A stretch of 64,000 nucleotides of DNA from Cyathus striatus (lineage: Eukaryota > Basidiomycota > Agaricomycetes > Agaricales > Nidulariaceae). The stretch covers positions 1,798,001 to 1,862,000 of the forward strand of contig JAOVFP010000015.1 in the NCBI GenBank assembly GCA_025738555.1. The letters run 5' to 3'. Both the position numbers and the translations under genes were made by a program. The notes beneath the pieces were generated by a model that was not told where the DNA came from, did not search any database, and saw only the letters and a list, made by a program, of their open reading frames with translations. Positions 21,618 to 31,211 of this stretch are shown piece after piece. How positions within the stretch are numbered: the stretch's first letter is position 1; every line of letters begins with the position of its first letter.

Positions 21618-24066
21618 TTGTTGTCGCAGCCCCGCTGCTCTCATGGGGCGGTTTCTTTTGCTCGCCGCCCTCCAGTTCTCCCTTATCCCTCTTATCCCCC
21701 TGTTCCTCCTGCTCTTACCCCCTCTGCCACCCCCTCTCTTCACCAACCGTCCTCACGTACTGTCCATAATGCTACAGAATCCGACTCTAACTTGCTCAGG
21801 CCTCGGCCTCAACACTTGAGCTCCCGTCTTCCCCCTCCTCCAAACCCCAGACAGAACTCCGACGCCGCATACTTCCTTCCCCATATCGGCCCATCTCCTC
21901 CGACCGTCAGCCTCAACTCCTCTTCAGCTCTTCTTACAGTGCCCCAGCCTGGCTTCTCTCCTCACCTGAGGATTCCTAGGAATGTCAATTACAAGCGCCT
22001 CGTCGGGTTTCACTCTAGGCGGTTCATACGCAAGGTGTCCAAAGGTATCAAGCAGCTGAAGAAGAGTCTACCGTGCAAGATAGAGCGCGCCAAGGCTCTG
22101 ATTACAAGGCAGCTTTCGCCCCCGTGTGACCCTCTCAAGCTGGGCTTGCAGACGAAGTTTTCTATCGATGCCCCCTTCGTCTCGGCGCTGCCCTCATCTT
22201 CACCTCCGCCTCCTCCACCGTCGGGACCAACACGAACGGAATATGTGTACGTTCCATCCACCCGTGTACCATATGTTCCACTAATGGCACCGGTGGACAT
22301 GCATATACTCGTCTTGAGGATTCTTTTTGGTGCCTTTATTATTTTGGTACCTGCTGCCTTGGCAAGGAATCGCATCTGTGCTGGAGTCATCGTGCAAGGA
22401 AAGGATTCTCTGCAACACAAAGGGATTTCGGTCACTTACGGCCTTCGCAAATTTTTATTTTCCAGACGGAAGACTGTCGCTTCTCTCATTAGAGATTTTT
22501 CTCGCGCCTCCACCTCGGGAAAGCGGAAGATCCTGAGAATGTATAGGCGGCCTCGTGCTCTTAGGTCTCCTCGTGCGTTCGAGTACGCACGTCGTACTAG
22601 AGTAGCTCCTTTGACCATTTCTCCTTTGTTAGCGTCTGTGGCGTTGACATTTCCCGAATTCAGCGTTTTGCCTTCAACCGCCTCATCTCGTGAAGAGCAT
22701 GTGACTGTCGCTCCTCAACCCTACTCCCCCTCCGAACATTACAAAGAATGTTTTGCACTCACGGCACACTCCAACTTCCTCCACACGCTTCCGAAAGATC
22801 ACAGGTTCAACATCCAAGTCAACTTTATGCGAAGCACCCTCACTACAAAGGAGAGTGTTGGTCAGCGCGTATATCGCTGGCAAGAGACGTTGGGTAAAGG
22901 AAGCTTCGGCGTTGTATCGTTGTATGAGGCTACTAGTGTGTGCGGAGAAGGTGCGGAGAGCACTATGCCAAATGAGATTGCGGTGAAGCGGATTGAGATG
23001 GTTGTAGACCCCGAGGAGGGGGAAGAGGTTGCTGCGATGCAGAAGCTGAAAGATTGCAAGTGGGCCGTGGAGTGGTTGGGCGGCGTGAATTTCCGTGGAG
23101 AGATGCATATAATGATGGTATGTTCTCTCTTTACTCGTTTGGCTTGTCTTGGCTGATGACGGGTATTTCAGCCTTACTATCCTTACGGGTCGTTGCATGA
23201 GTACCTACTCGATCAACCGGAAGGCAAGCTTCCGAAGGATATGGCTCTTCATTATATTGCCGAACTCGTAAGTTCTTTTTTTCTTCTCTATTTCACTTTT
23301 TCTTATGTAATGTAGCTTATCGCCGCGCACGAACTTCACAAGAATGGCATCATACATCGCGACATTAAGCCCTCTAACGTATTCCTTTCTGCGGAAGGGC
23401 ATGTAGTCTTAGGCGACTTTGGAATTGCACGCGTGTTTCCTCGTTCAGCTTCTTCATCGAGCTTCGATCCTCCCCTGTACCCATCCAGCCAACAAAACGC
23501 ATACACCGTAATAAGCGCCTCGGGCACCGTTCCATTTTCTGCTCCGGAAATGATGCAGGGGAAAGTGTACTCCTTCGGAGTGGACTATTATGCAGTTGCG
23601 GTGTTGGGACACATTTTGCTTACTGGGATCTTGCCCTTCTCTGGTGATGTGCAGACGATAAGGGAGAATCCTGATAAAGAAGAGTTTAGGACGTTGGTGC
23701 TGGGCAAAGGGTTGAATGAGGCTGAGAGAGCTTGGTTCGAGGCGGTAGGTTTTTCTTTCTATGGTGTGATGATTTGAATATAAGCTCATGGTGTAACTTC
23801 CAGATGTTGCATACCGATCCCGCGCAGAGGATACAGAGTTTTGTGGGAATGAAGAGTCAGAGGATGTTGACTGGAATGTATGCTCCTTTCTTTTTTCTAT
23901 TGCGTGATTACTTTACTGATCTATGTTCACTCTCGTTTATAGTGACTGGGACGCCGTCGCAGCTCAAAGCATTGCCGTTCCTCACTTTGGTGAAGTTTTG
24001 AGCGAAGACGACGACGGCAACGAATCGTTCTATGAATCGTCGTCACATCACGTCTTGGAACTATAG
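21618..24066 (+). CDS. Serine/threonine protein kinase with long N-terminal extension
   Basis: The kinase domain begins near 22870: G-loop GKGSFGV, AVKRIE (ATP-binding Lys), then after introns PYYPYGSLHEYL, HELHKNGIIHRDIKPSN (catalytic loop), DFGIARV, SGTVPFSAPEMM (activation segment end) and a complete C-lobe. Introns lie at about 23117-23171, 23269-23314, 23744-23803 and 23879-23940. The stop is TAG 24064-24066 after an acidic tail. The N-terminal 410 codons are Pro/Ser- and Arg-rich and contain one hydrophobic segment (ILFGAFIILVPAALA). The open frame starts at 21618 without ATG; the first in-frame ATG is 22284 (MAPVDM), just before the hydrophobic segment, so translation may start there or in an unseen upstream exon. 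The kinase group is uncertain. Confidence 0.8.
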
Positions 24067-25310
24067 AAGAATTGGGTTAGGGCATTGAGCAAGATCAGAT
24101 TTCTGCTGCCTGGAATGAATACGGGTCGCTTTCTTTGGCTAGGCGCTTGCTTTCGATAGCGTCTCCGTTTCGTGAGTGGTGATCCCGTTGAGCTATTTCG
24201 TGCAGCCTACGGGCTGCCGACTTAGGTCTGGGTCTCTGGGTCTCCTTTTGGACAGCTCAGCGAGTACTTCTACCGGGCTATTTTGTGCGGTTTATGGACT
24301 ACCGATTTGGCCCGGTGTTTTGCGCTATGCAGTGAGCTGGTGTCTTCCGCTTAGCCTTTGGGTTATCGAATGATACCGGCAGTTTTACTATTTGTGTAGC
24401 CTTTCACACCGGATTCACTGTTTTGTCGGCTGGGTGCTCTTCGTGTGGTCTACGGGCCGCCGATTGCGATCGACACTCTTGCCCTCCGAACCCAGGTCCT
24501 CACTCTAAGGCGGCGTACTTTCGTCATTCGGGCGGCCGCTATTTCTCAAGATTCTGTTCCTGCTCGTTGAATCTCATACTACTGCTCAAACCCTCAGTTC
24601 TTCTCGATCCCGCGTTCGTATCCGTCACATTTCCGTTTCTTCAACGCCCGTGTTCCTACCCATCGAGCACTCATTTCGGCTGCGTTGCTGCTCTTCGATT
24701 CTCCTCTCTCATATTTTCTCTTCCCGCCCTCTTTTTTTGCTGTCGAAATCCATCGAACAAACTATGAACACTGAAGCATAAGGGTTATATTGCATTTCTC
24801 CTACCGATCACGAATTTCGTTCGCACGTCTGCTTTCTTGCTCAAGCTTTTGTTACTGCTTCGATATTGGATCCGTGGACGATCATTCCTACGACGCATTT
24901 CTTTTTATTACATATCGTTTATATGGCTGCTGGGAATTTCATCGAGTCATTATCATCAAGTCCTTTGCATTATTACGACCGTGACGAACTACTTTTCGAT
25001 TCAACGACAAACTATTGTATCGCTATCTCCAGCATGATACCATTACAGCCTATTCCACAGTCTACCTGCACATCCTACTCCACATTCTATCTGCACAACC
25101 TATCCAACTGCATTCGATCTCTCTTTTGTATCATCTACAACATTCTTCCCTGTATCACCGCCCCTACCATCATCGGAATTCGGACCACTTCGCAGCTATA
25201 GATTGGTTTCTTTTCTTTCTCGATACAGATTATTTGCTTTAAATCGACTTCTCTTCTGGGTTGGCACTGCATAGCGGCTGTTATTACTATCAGTGTCAAC
25301 TCGGAATCAT
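24067..25310. repeat. Intergenic with degenerate short tandem repeat (24180-24480)
   Basis: A motif of the form GTGYRGYCTAYGGGCYRCCGA recurs at about 24203, 24288 and 24443, with a weaker copy at 24394. Each copy follows a TTT-rich lead, so this looks like a decayed tandem repeat with irregular period. The rest of the stretch is pyrimidine-rich and no gene is recognised. Confidence 0.4.
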
Positions 25311-25314
25311 ACCA

Positions 25315-25500
25315 TACGATTTGCTTTCTTGAATAATTTCGTACTTTGCTTTACTTCAAGAATCATGCGCTTTTAAGTACATATGCGCTTCTCGATTATG
25401 CGCTCCTAGATATGCTCCATGCAAAATTGTACTTTGATATTGCAGTCTACTTAGACTAGAAAAAGATCTGCTTTTCTTTGTAAACCCTAGTTGTTGAGTG
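25315..25500 (+). repeat. Left copy of diverged direct repeat flanking the HNH gene
   Basis: Shares order and sequence with 27345-27545. Common words include TTCTTTCTTG, ATAATTTCGTACT, AATTGTA, TATTGCAGT, CTTAGA(C/T)TAGAAAA and CTTTTCTTTG/CTTTTGTTTG. The spacing between words is almost equal in both copies. Confidence 0.65.
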
Positions 25501-25887
25501 CATACTGGCATAGTGTAACATTCAACGTACTCTGAAGTTGAGAAGGCTAATGGGAAGGAAAAATATAGATTGGCATGTGTTTCGCTAACTACTCTACAGA
25601 TACATGTATATATCGAGTTATCGAAGGCAGCCAAGACACATAGTATCGGACACTACAATGTCTACGTTGGATACTCTCCGCTCAGCCTAATCGATACTCG
25701 TTCGCCCAGCCCCCCAGAAACTACCGAGGGAAGAAGTTGTAAGAACGCATGACTCGAACCTCGATGCGCGGTGACTACCTCATTGCGAACCCGAGCTTGA
25801 GAAATAAAGTGATCTATCAGTTTCTTTTAGAATTCCTGTCGCTAATAAAGACATGTCAGACGCACCAATACCAATATCTAACAAGAC

Positions 25888-27150
25888 TCAACATACAGTT
25901 ATTGCCGCCGACATAATCAATGCATTTTCCAATAAAATAGCTGACGAGCCATCCTCAGCTAAAACCGTCGTTTTCTCAAAATCTCGCATAATTCGTTCAA
26001 TGTATTCTGCAGCACCAGATAGGTGTGCAACTTTAGCACAGGATGCATGAATTTCGAGATAGGCCGGAGAAGGAAGGGAGCGCTCTATCTTAGCATGGTT
26101 TTGGAAGGTGATAGTTTTCGGATAACCTGAAATAAATACTGGGGTCCGTCCTTGAACTTTATACGTATTTGGAACGTTCTAGGTCACTTTAGTGGAAATT
26201 AATAACTATAGAGATAAGCAGCTTACTGTTGCTTCCAACCATATTTGGAGACTATCAAACTCGGAGTGTACATTAACGTTAAGTGTCAGGATATTTTCGA
26301 GTCTGTGTATTTTGACACCATTCAACTCTTCATCGATAGTTTTATAGCCGAAAGCTTTCAGAATTGTCCAAACAGTAGATCCAAACATGGACTACAGGAA
26401 ATGGCAGCATGAGATAGAAGGTAAGTTATACATTTAACAGAAAAGTATTAAATACCTTATTTGAATCAGATAAGTTTTTGTTGATAGATTGGCTAATAAT
26501 ATGACAACATTGCGTGTTGCCTATAAGCCTTCTTTTGCCTATATCCTCTTCGGGTACTTCGCAGAGACCCGCTTCGTACGATTTTATATCAAATAACCCG
26601 CTTATAGGACAACAATATCCGTCGCGTTCTAGCGCCTACGCCCATGTATATACATGAGATTCACATATACGCTATGTTTCAGTTGTCCACTTACCATTAC
26701 TTTCGCAGTATCATGACTATCAGGAGGTTCCGTTAGACTTTCTCTCTCGAAAGATGAGCGCGAGGACGTTGAATAGACAGGTGTGCACCCTTTCCTCAAT
26801 GCTGTGACTGGGTGTCCCGACTCGTTCAGTATTTCAATCAAAAACGTGTAGGACTGACTTACACAAACGAAGAATATGATCACGATATAGTTTTCCTTGT
26901 GAATATAACTTGTCCTCGTCATCGCACGTAGCAACTGCAGTCGCGACAGAAAGCACTGCTTCCGTTTTGGGCCAATGTAATATAAAGTATTCTAGGTACG
27001 AACGTCAATCAACCGTGTCTTCGTGTTTTCAGAATTGTCTTTTAAAGCGACGAGTCCCTCTTCGCAGCGTTTAACCTTATCGTAAGCCCCTCGTACGGTG
27101 GGGCTTCTCTCAAACATCGCTGTGGTTGGGCGAGGGGGAAGATCGGACAT
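25888..27150 (-). pseudogene. Fungal HNH-endonuclease-type protein gene with apparent frameshift
   Basis: The spliced minus-strand reading resembles the large Agaricomycete HNH family. It starts MSDLPPRPTTAMFERSPTV, then CDDEDKLYSQGKLYRDHI, ALERDGYCCPISGLFD and CCHIISQSIN (core His pair plus Asn), GVKIHRLENILTLNVNVHSEFD, and the family tail ASCAKVAHLSGAAEYIERI and LAEDGSSAILL. The stop is TGA 25888-25890. Introns (about 26400-26455, 26639-26695, 26815-26875) join well. At about 26993-27010 the frame of TRLIDVRT ends in TAG, while family-like YLEYFILHWPKTE continues at once in another frame with no room for an intron. This is either a true 1-nt frameshift, making it a pseudogene, or a sequence error. 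The cellular role of these proteins is unknown. Confidence 0.7.
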
Positions 27151-27344
27151 TCGTAGGTTGTATGGCCGATTGTGGTTGTAAGAGTAGCAACTTACAAGTA
27201 TGTTTAAAGGCCAGGATACTGTCACTGTATCCAAATTTAGGTTCTATTTATAGGCAAGAATCTGTATCTAATGTCACCTAGTTACATTAGCACTTAGAAG
27301 TAAACAAAGCGTACAGCGTAGCAAATGGCTGCGACTCGGAGTCT

Positions 27345-27545
27345 ATCAACTCGGTATCAATAATCATACTATGTGTACGATTTTCTTTCTTGGGATAATT
27401 TCGTACTGCACATTCGATATACCTTTGATTTACCTCATGGATTATGCATCTTAAATACATAAGTATGTACCCTGAAAATTGTATTATGTATTGCAGTATA
27501 CTTAGATTAGAAAAGACTTGCTTTTGTTTGTCCAAGTTACAATAC
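27345..27545 (+). repeat. Right copy of diverged direct repeat flanking the HNH gene
   Basis: Pairs with 25315-25500, same orientation, about 2.0 kb apart. It may be the scar of a tandem duplication or a pair of old terminal repeats enclosing the HNH gene. Confidence 0.65.
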
Positions 27546-27814
27546 AACTAGCACATCCAATAGTCTTTGACCAATTTGAAACTCACTTACTTAATCACAT
27601 TGCGTGGAACCAACCGAGAGCGCGAGCTACTAACTACTCCCTTGCGATTGGATGCCGATGACATACCGTCCGATTGCACCTATGCAATGTCTATGGAATG
27701 CATCGTCAACCTACGTCATCCCGATTCGTATTAAATTCAATTTAAAAACGTACCCTGTACCCTGTACCCGCCACATCTTGCACCAGAGAGACACAGGAAA
27801 CATACCCCCTTAAA

Positions 27815-28327
27815 ATGCAGCTGCTCTTGGTACTACTTCACATCACGCTCGTCTTCACCGCTGTGCGAGGACAAATCGGACAAGTGATCGAAGAGTTCGA
27901 GCGCTATGACACGATGTTCGACGATGGTTCCATCTTGATTGCCAATACCGCATGTGCAGGTCAACCGCGGTTGGATGGATATACTACATTTGCAGATATT
28001 CCAACTTTCGCCCAGGATCATAGAATTGGCGGGGTTGCCGATATTAACTATTGCGGGCGATGCGTCAGGGTGGATTATAACGGGACTACCGATTATGTAG
28101 TGCTCGTAGACGCAACGCCAGCCATTTCTTGGGAAGCTGCAAGTAATTTGACTGGCTTGACTCAATCGGAGTATTCGGCTGAAGGCGTACATTTGATCGC
28201 GACGGTAGTCAATCAGACTTTCTGCGGTATGACGGAGCCGGTTCTGCATCTGGAAAACTTGATTCTTAGCCGGCAGGCGAAGAGGAAGGATATTTTGGAT
28301 CGTAACTTGAAGAAACAAAGATATTAG
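27815..28327 (+). CDS. Secreted cerato-platanin-like protein, 170 aa
   Basis: Signal peptide MQLLLVLLHITLVFTAVRG, then a cerato-platanin-like domain: YDTMFDDGSILIANTACAG, GYTTFADIPTFAQDHRIGG, YCGRCVRVDYNG, VVLVDATPAISWEAASNLTG and a last Cys in QTFCGM. Four cysteines in the mature part fit the family. Compared with the usual length of about 130 there is an extra basic C-terminal tail (SRQAKRKDILDRNLKKQRY). Likely function, from the family: apoplastic chitin-binding or wall-loosening protein. It is intronless and shares its core with the remnants at 19.6-20.6 kb, so the locus has produced several local copies. Confidence 0.72.
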   Translation: MQLLLVLLHITLVFTAVRGQIGQVIEEFERYDTMFDDGSILIANTACAGQPRLDGYTTFADIPTFAQDHRIGGVADINYCGRCVRVDYNGTTDYVVLVDATPAISWEAASNLTGLTQSEYSAEGVHLIATVVNQTFCGMTEPVLHLENLILSRQAKRKDILDRNLKKQRY

Positions 28328-28480
28328 AAGGGTTCGTGGAGGATGATGTGAAAAGGGGGAATGTTATGCGTGCTTAACTTTGGTCTTCCAAATTAATTCC
28401 TAATCAAATTTCTTCTTTGTTATATGACTATATCCTTCGTTATGGTAGAATGCTAGATGCAATAGATTGTGGTTTTTTCT

Positions 28481-28909
28481 TTACATGGCCTGGACATGAG
28501 TTGAAGGAAATATTGCCTGGAGAACTGCAGCTGAAACATATTGCACATCAACCCCGAAATTATGAAGGTCAGTGATATTCAAAGCGCATGCATCGTATTC
28601 CGAACAATATAACATTGAACACAGTGCCAACAGCATGCTGCGTGAGTCGTGATATTGCTTGGGTATGGCTATTAGTATTAGTGAAACAACAGTAAGTAGT
28701 ACCATGACCAGGACGACAAAGGCGCCAAAAAGAGCTCTCAAGGAGAGTACATACGCCTTCACCGGAGCTGCTAATAAATCATAGGATATGCAAGTTGATG
28801 GAATGTATAGACATAAAGTTTGCATAAAGTACTTACTCCGTTCGCGTTGCCCAAGCGTTGCAACTGAAGCTGAGCGCTGAGCGCTGAAGCTTCGATAGTT
28901 TGTCATCAT
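28481..28909 (-). CDS. Possible small single-pass membrane protein
   Basis: Candidate minus-strand gene starting MMTNYRSFSAQRSASV, with an intron of about 66 nt (GTAAGT to TTAG) and then APVKAYVLSLRALFGAFVVLV followed by a second very hydrophobic run and a non-conserved tail. The segment APVxxxVLxLRxLFGAFxxLV is shared with the N-terminal part of the kinase at 22284. Without a known family, and with a short frame, this is only a tentative gene; it may be a decayed copy of the kinase 5' end. Confidence 0.35.
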   Translation of the reverse strand: MMTNYRSFSAQRSASVATLGQRERSKYFMQTLCLYIPSTCISYDLLAAPVKAYVLSLRALFGAFVVLVMVLLTVVSLILIAIPKQYHDSRSMLLALCSMLYCSEYDACALNITDLHNFGVDVQYVSAAVLQAIFPSTHVQAM

Positions 28910-29014
28910 CCCCAGAAATAAACAAGTCCTGATAATGGATTGATTCAAGATTGATTACTTTTGTATCAAACTTTTCGATCATCGCTCTTTCACTTTCATT
29001 CTACTTTATTACTT

Positions 29015-30283
29015 ATGGCATCTACATCTTCTCCTACAAACTTCTCTCTTCACGGAAAAGGGCTCAAACTCAATACTCGTGCCGATATTGAACCATACCT
29101 TAAAGATGTCGATCCCACTATAATTGAGGAAATTCATTTTGGTGGAAACACCATTGGTGTGGAGGCAGCTGAGGCCTTGGCAGAGTTTCTTGCTAAGACA
29201 CAAGTGCTGAAGGTACGCACGACGTATGTCATTCACGGTATGGCTTAGCATTAACTAATTAGTTATAATTAGGTTGCAGACTTCGCTGATATATTTACGG
29301 GACGTCTTATCTCTGAGATTCCTCAAGCCCTGACCTCAATCTGCAATGCCCTCATAGACAAGACGTCGCTGGTTGAGATCAACCTCAGCGACAACGCTTT
29401 CGGTGGACGATCTGTGGAGCCTATGGTTCCTTTCCTTACACAAAACAGAAGCTTTCAGATTTTGAGGCTCAACAACAATGGTCTGGGACCTGCAGGTGGA
29501 GAAGTCATTGCAAATGCCCTCCTGGAATCCGCAAGGCTCAGCAAAGCCGAAGGCAAGAAATCAAATCTGCGCACCATCATCTGCGGTAGGAATCGTCTCG
29601 AGAACGGTTCCGCTGATGCATGGGCAGAAGCCTTCGGGGCACATGGATCACTCGTCGAAGTTCGTATGCCGCAGAATGGCATCCGTATGGAGGGTGTTAC
29701 TGCTCTTGCTCGTGGTCTTGCCAAGTGCGCGACCCTTGAGCATATTGATCTTCAAGACAACACTTTTACCGCAGAAGGCGAAGTCACTGGTATCGAGGCG
29801 TGGACAGAGGCACTCCCGAAGTGGCCCGAACTTCGTGTTCTTAACCTCTCCGACTGCGTCCTTTCAGCCGAGGGCGAAATACCACTTCTTGTTACGGCAC
29901 TTGCTACTGGCTCGAACCCGAAGCTCCACACTCTCCAACTGCAAAACAACAATCTTGAAGCACAGACGTTTTCACTTCTTGCGAAGGGCATTGTGGACAG
30001 CCTTTCCAGCCTTATGAGGCTAGAGCTTCAATGGAACGACGCTGAGGAGGATGATGAACATCTTGAGACGCTCGCTCTTAGCTTGAAACAGAGGGGCGGA
30101 AAGTTATTTGCTACAGACGACGATGAAGAGGAAGAAGAGGAAGAGGAAGAAGAGGAAGAAAAGGAGACTGAGGAAGAAGCTGCTGCCGATGTCAAGGCCA
30201 TCGAGGAGAAGAAGCCAACCGCAGCAGATAATGCAGCAGATGAACTTGCTGATCTATTCGGCAAGGTGCAGATACGCTCGTAA
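29015..30283 (+). CDS. rna1: Ran GTPase-activating protein (RanGAP, Rna1-like), 402 aa
   Basis: Stimulates GTP hydrolysis by Ran in the cytoplasm, setting the RanGTP gradient for nuclear transport. Two exons, 29015-29212 and 29273-30283, separated by a 60-nt intron. It begins MASTSSPTNFSLHGKGLKL. The conserved loop DIFTGRLISEIPQAL carries the catalytic Arg of RanGAPs. Leucine-rich repeats with the RanGAP pattern follow (LVEINLSDNAFGG, FQILRLNNNGLGPAGG, LRTIICGRNRLENG, EVRMPQNGIRMEG, HIDLQDNTFTAEG, LQLQNNNLE). The protein ends in an acidic Glu/Asp tract (about residues 345-370) and a short tail. Length and tail match yeast Rna1. Confidence 0.95.
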
Positions 30284-31211
30284 CTGATCTAGTTGCGAGC
30301 ATAATATTTGGCATTTTCTTCCGGTTTATCGAGGATTGGTCTCGCTTTCATTGTTATCTGCATACCCCCACAATTCACGTTCTTGTCTACCTATACCAAT
30401 CAAAGTATCAGACTGTTTACGTCGTGAAATAACAGCATTAGATTACTTGTATGATATGTGATAAAACTTATAAAACGAAGATCGGCATTAAGATCCACTT
30501 CGGAGACCCGTTTTTTGTTTAAAAGTGTGATCCGATGGTTTAAAGACTAAACGTAGTAACTGATGCAATGAGGCATCGGCGACTTGTAACCGCAGATCAC
30601 GAATTCAGTCCTCGACGCGTTGCGCAGTATCATCGACGCGAACCCTGCCAGTGCCAGTGACCTGAACCAAGTGATCTCTGAGTCTCACGTGGTTGCCTTC
30701 GCTTTCTCGACGCGACAAGCGCCGACGACGATGTTCAAACTTCAAACAATGTTTTCCGAATCCTTAACTCCCCGTCAGGCTTCAGCACGGACAACAAGTC
30801 GCCTCCCTGCTTCTGCAACATATTTTTAACTTTCATGGACTCTTGAGAATGTTTCAGCAGCACCATGTGATGTTTGGCAATTGCATTGCATTCATGCGTC
30901 TTCTCTGTTCGCAGTAAAGATGGGCGAAATCATAGAACCGGCTATTTTTATCACCTAACTTGAATTGCATGCTAAGTCTTCATATGGTCTGTCCATCTTT
31001 ACCTGCCAGAAGTTGCTTTTCCGCAGCTCAATAGGCGTTTCGTTGTCCTCCTCCTCAACACAACATCAATATGTTGTAGCCCTGGATGTTGGTTTTCTGA
31101 CTGCGCATTTGATTCAACGCTTGACCCCGTTAACGGGATGTTGTATATGGGGCTCCGTTAAATAGACAGTGGAAAGATGAGATTTTCATCAGTATTGTCA
31201 ACGAGCTAACC
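30284..31211. other. Intergenic; possible coding remnant at 30595-30829
   Basis: At 30595-30829 a frame after a possible acceptor reads VLDALRSIIDANPAS and VVAFAFSTRQAPTTMFKLQ before stopping. It looks protein-like, but no family was recognised and no complete gene can be built, so it may be a remnant. The rest is AT-rich; the promoter of the ABC gene should lie just before 31212. Confidence 0.3.

Noticed and set aside
25740..25805. tRNA-like stretch (minus strand GAGGTTCGAGTCATGCG with GGTAGTCACC upstream)
   Set aside because: The T-arm stem does not pair and no anticodon stem or acceptor stem can be folded by hand; at best an old tRNA relic.
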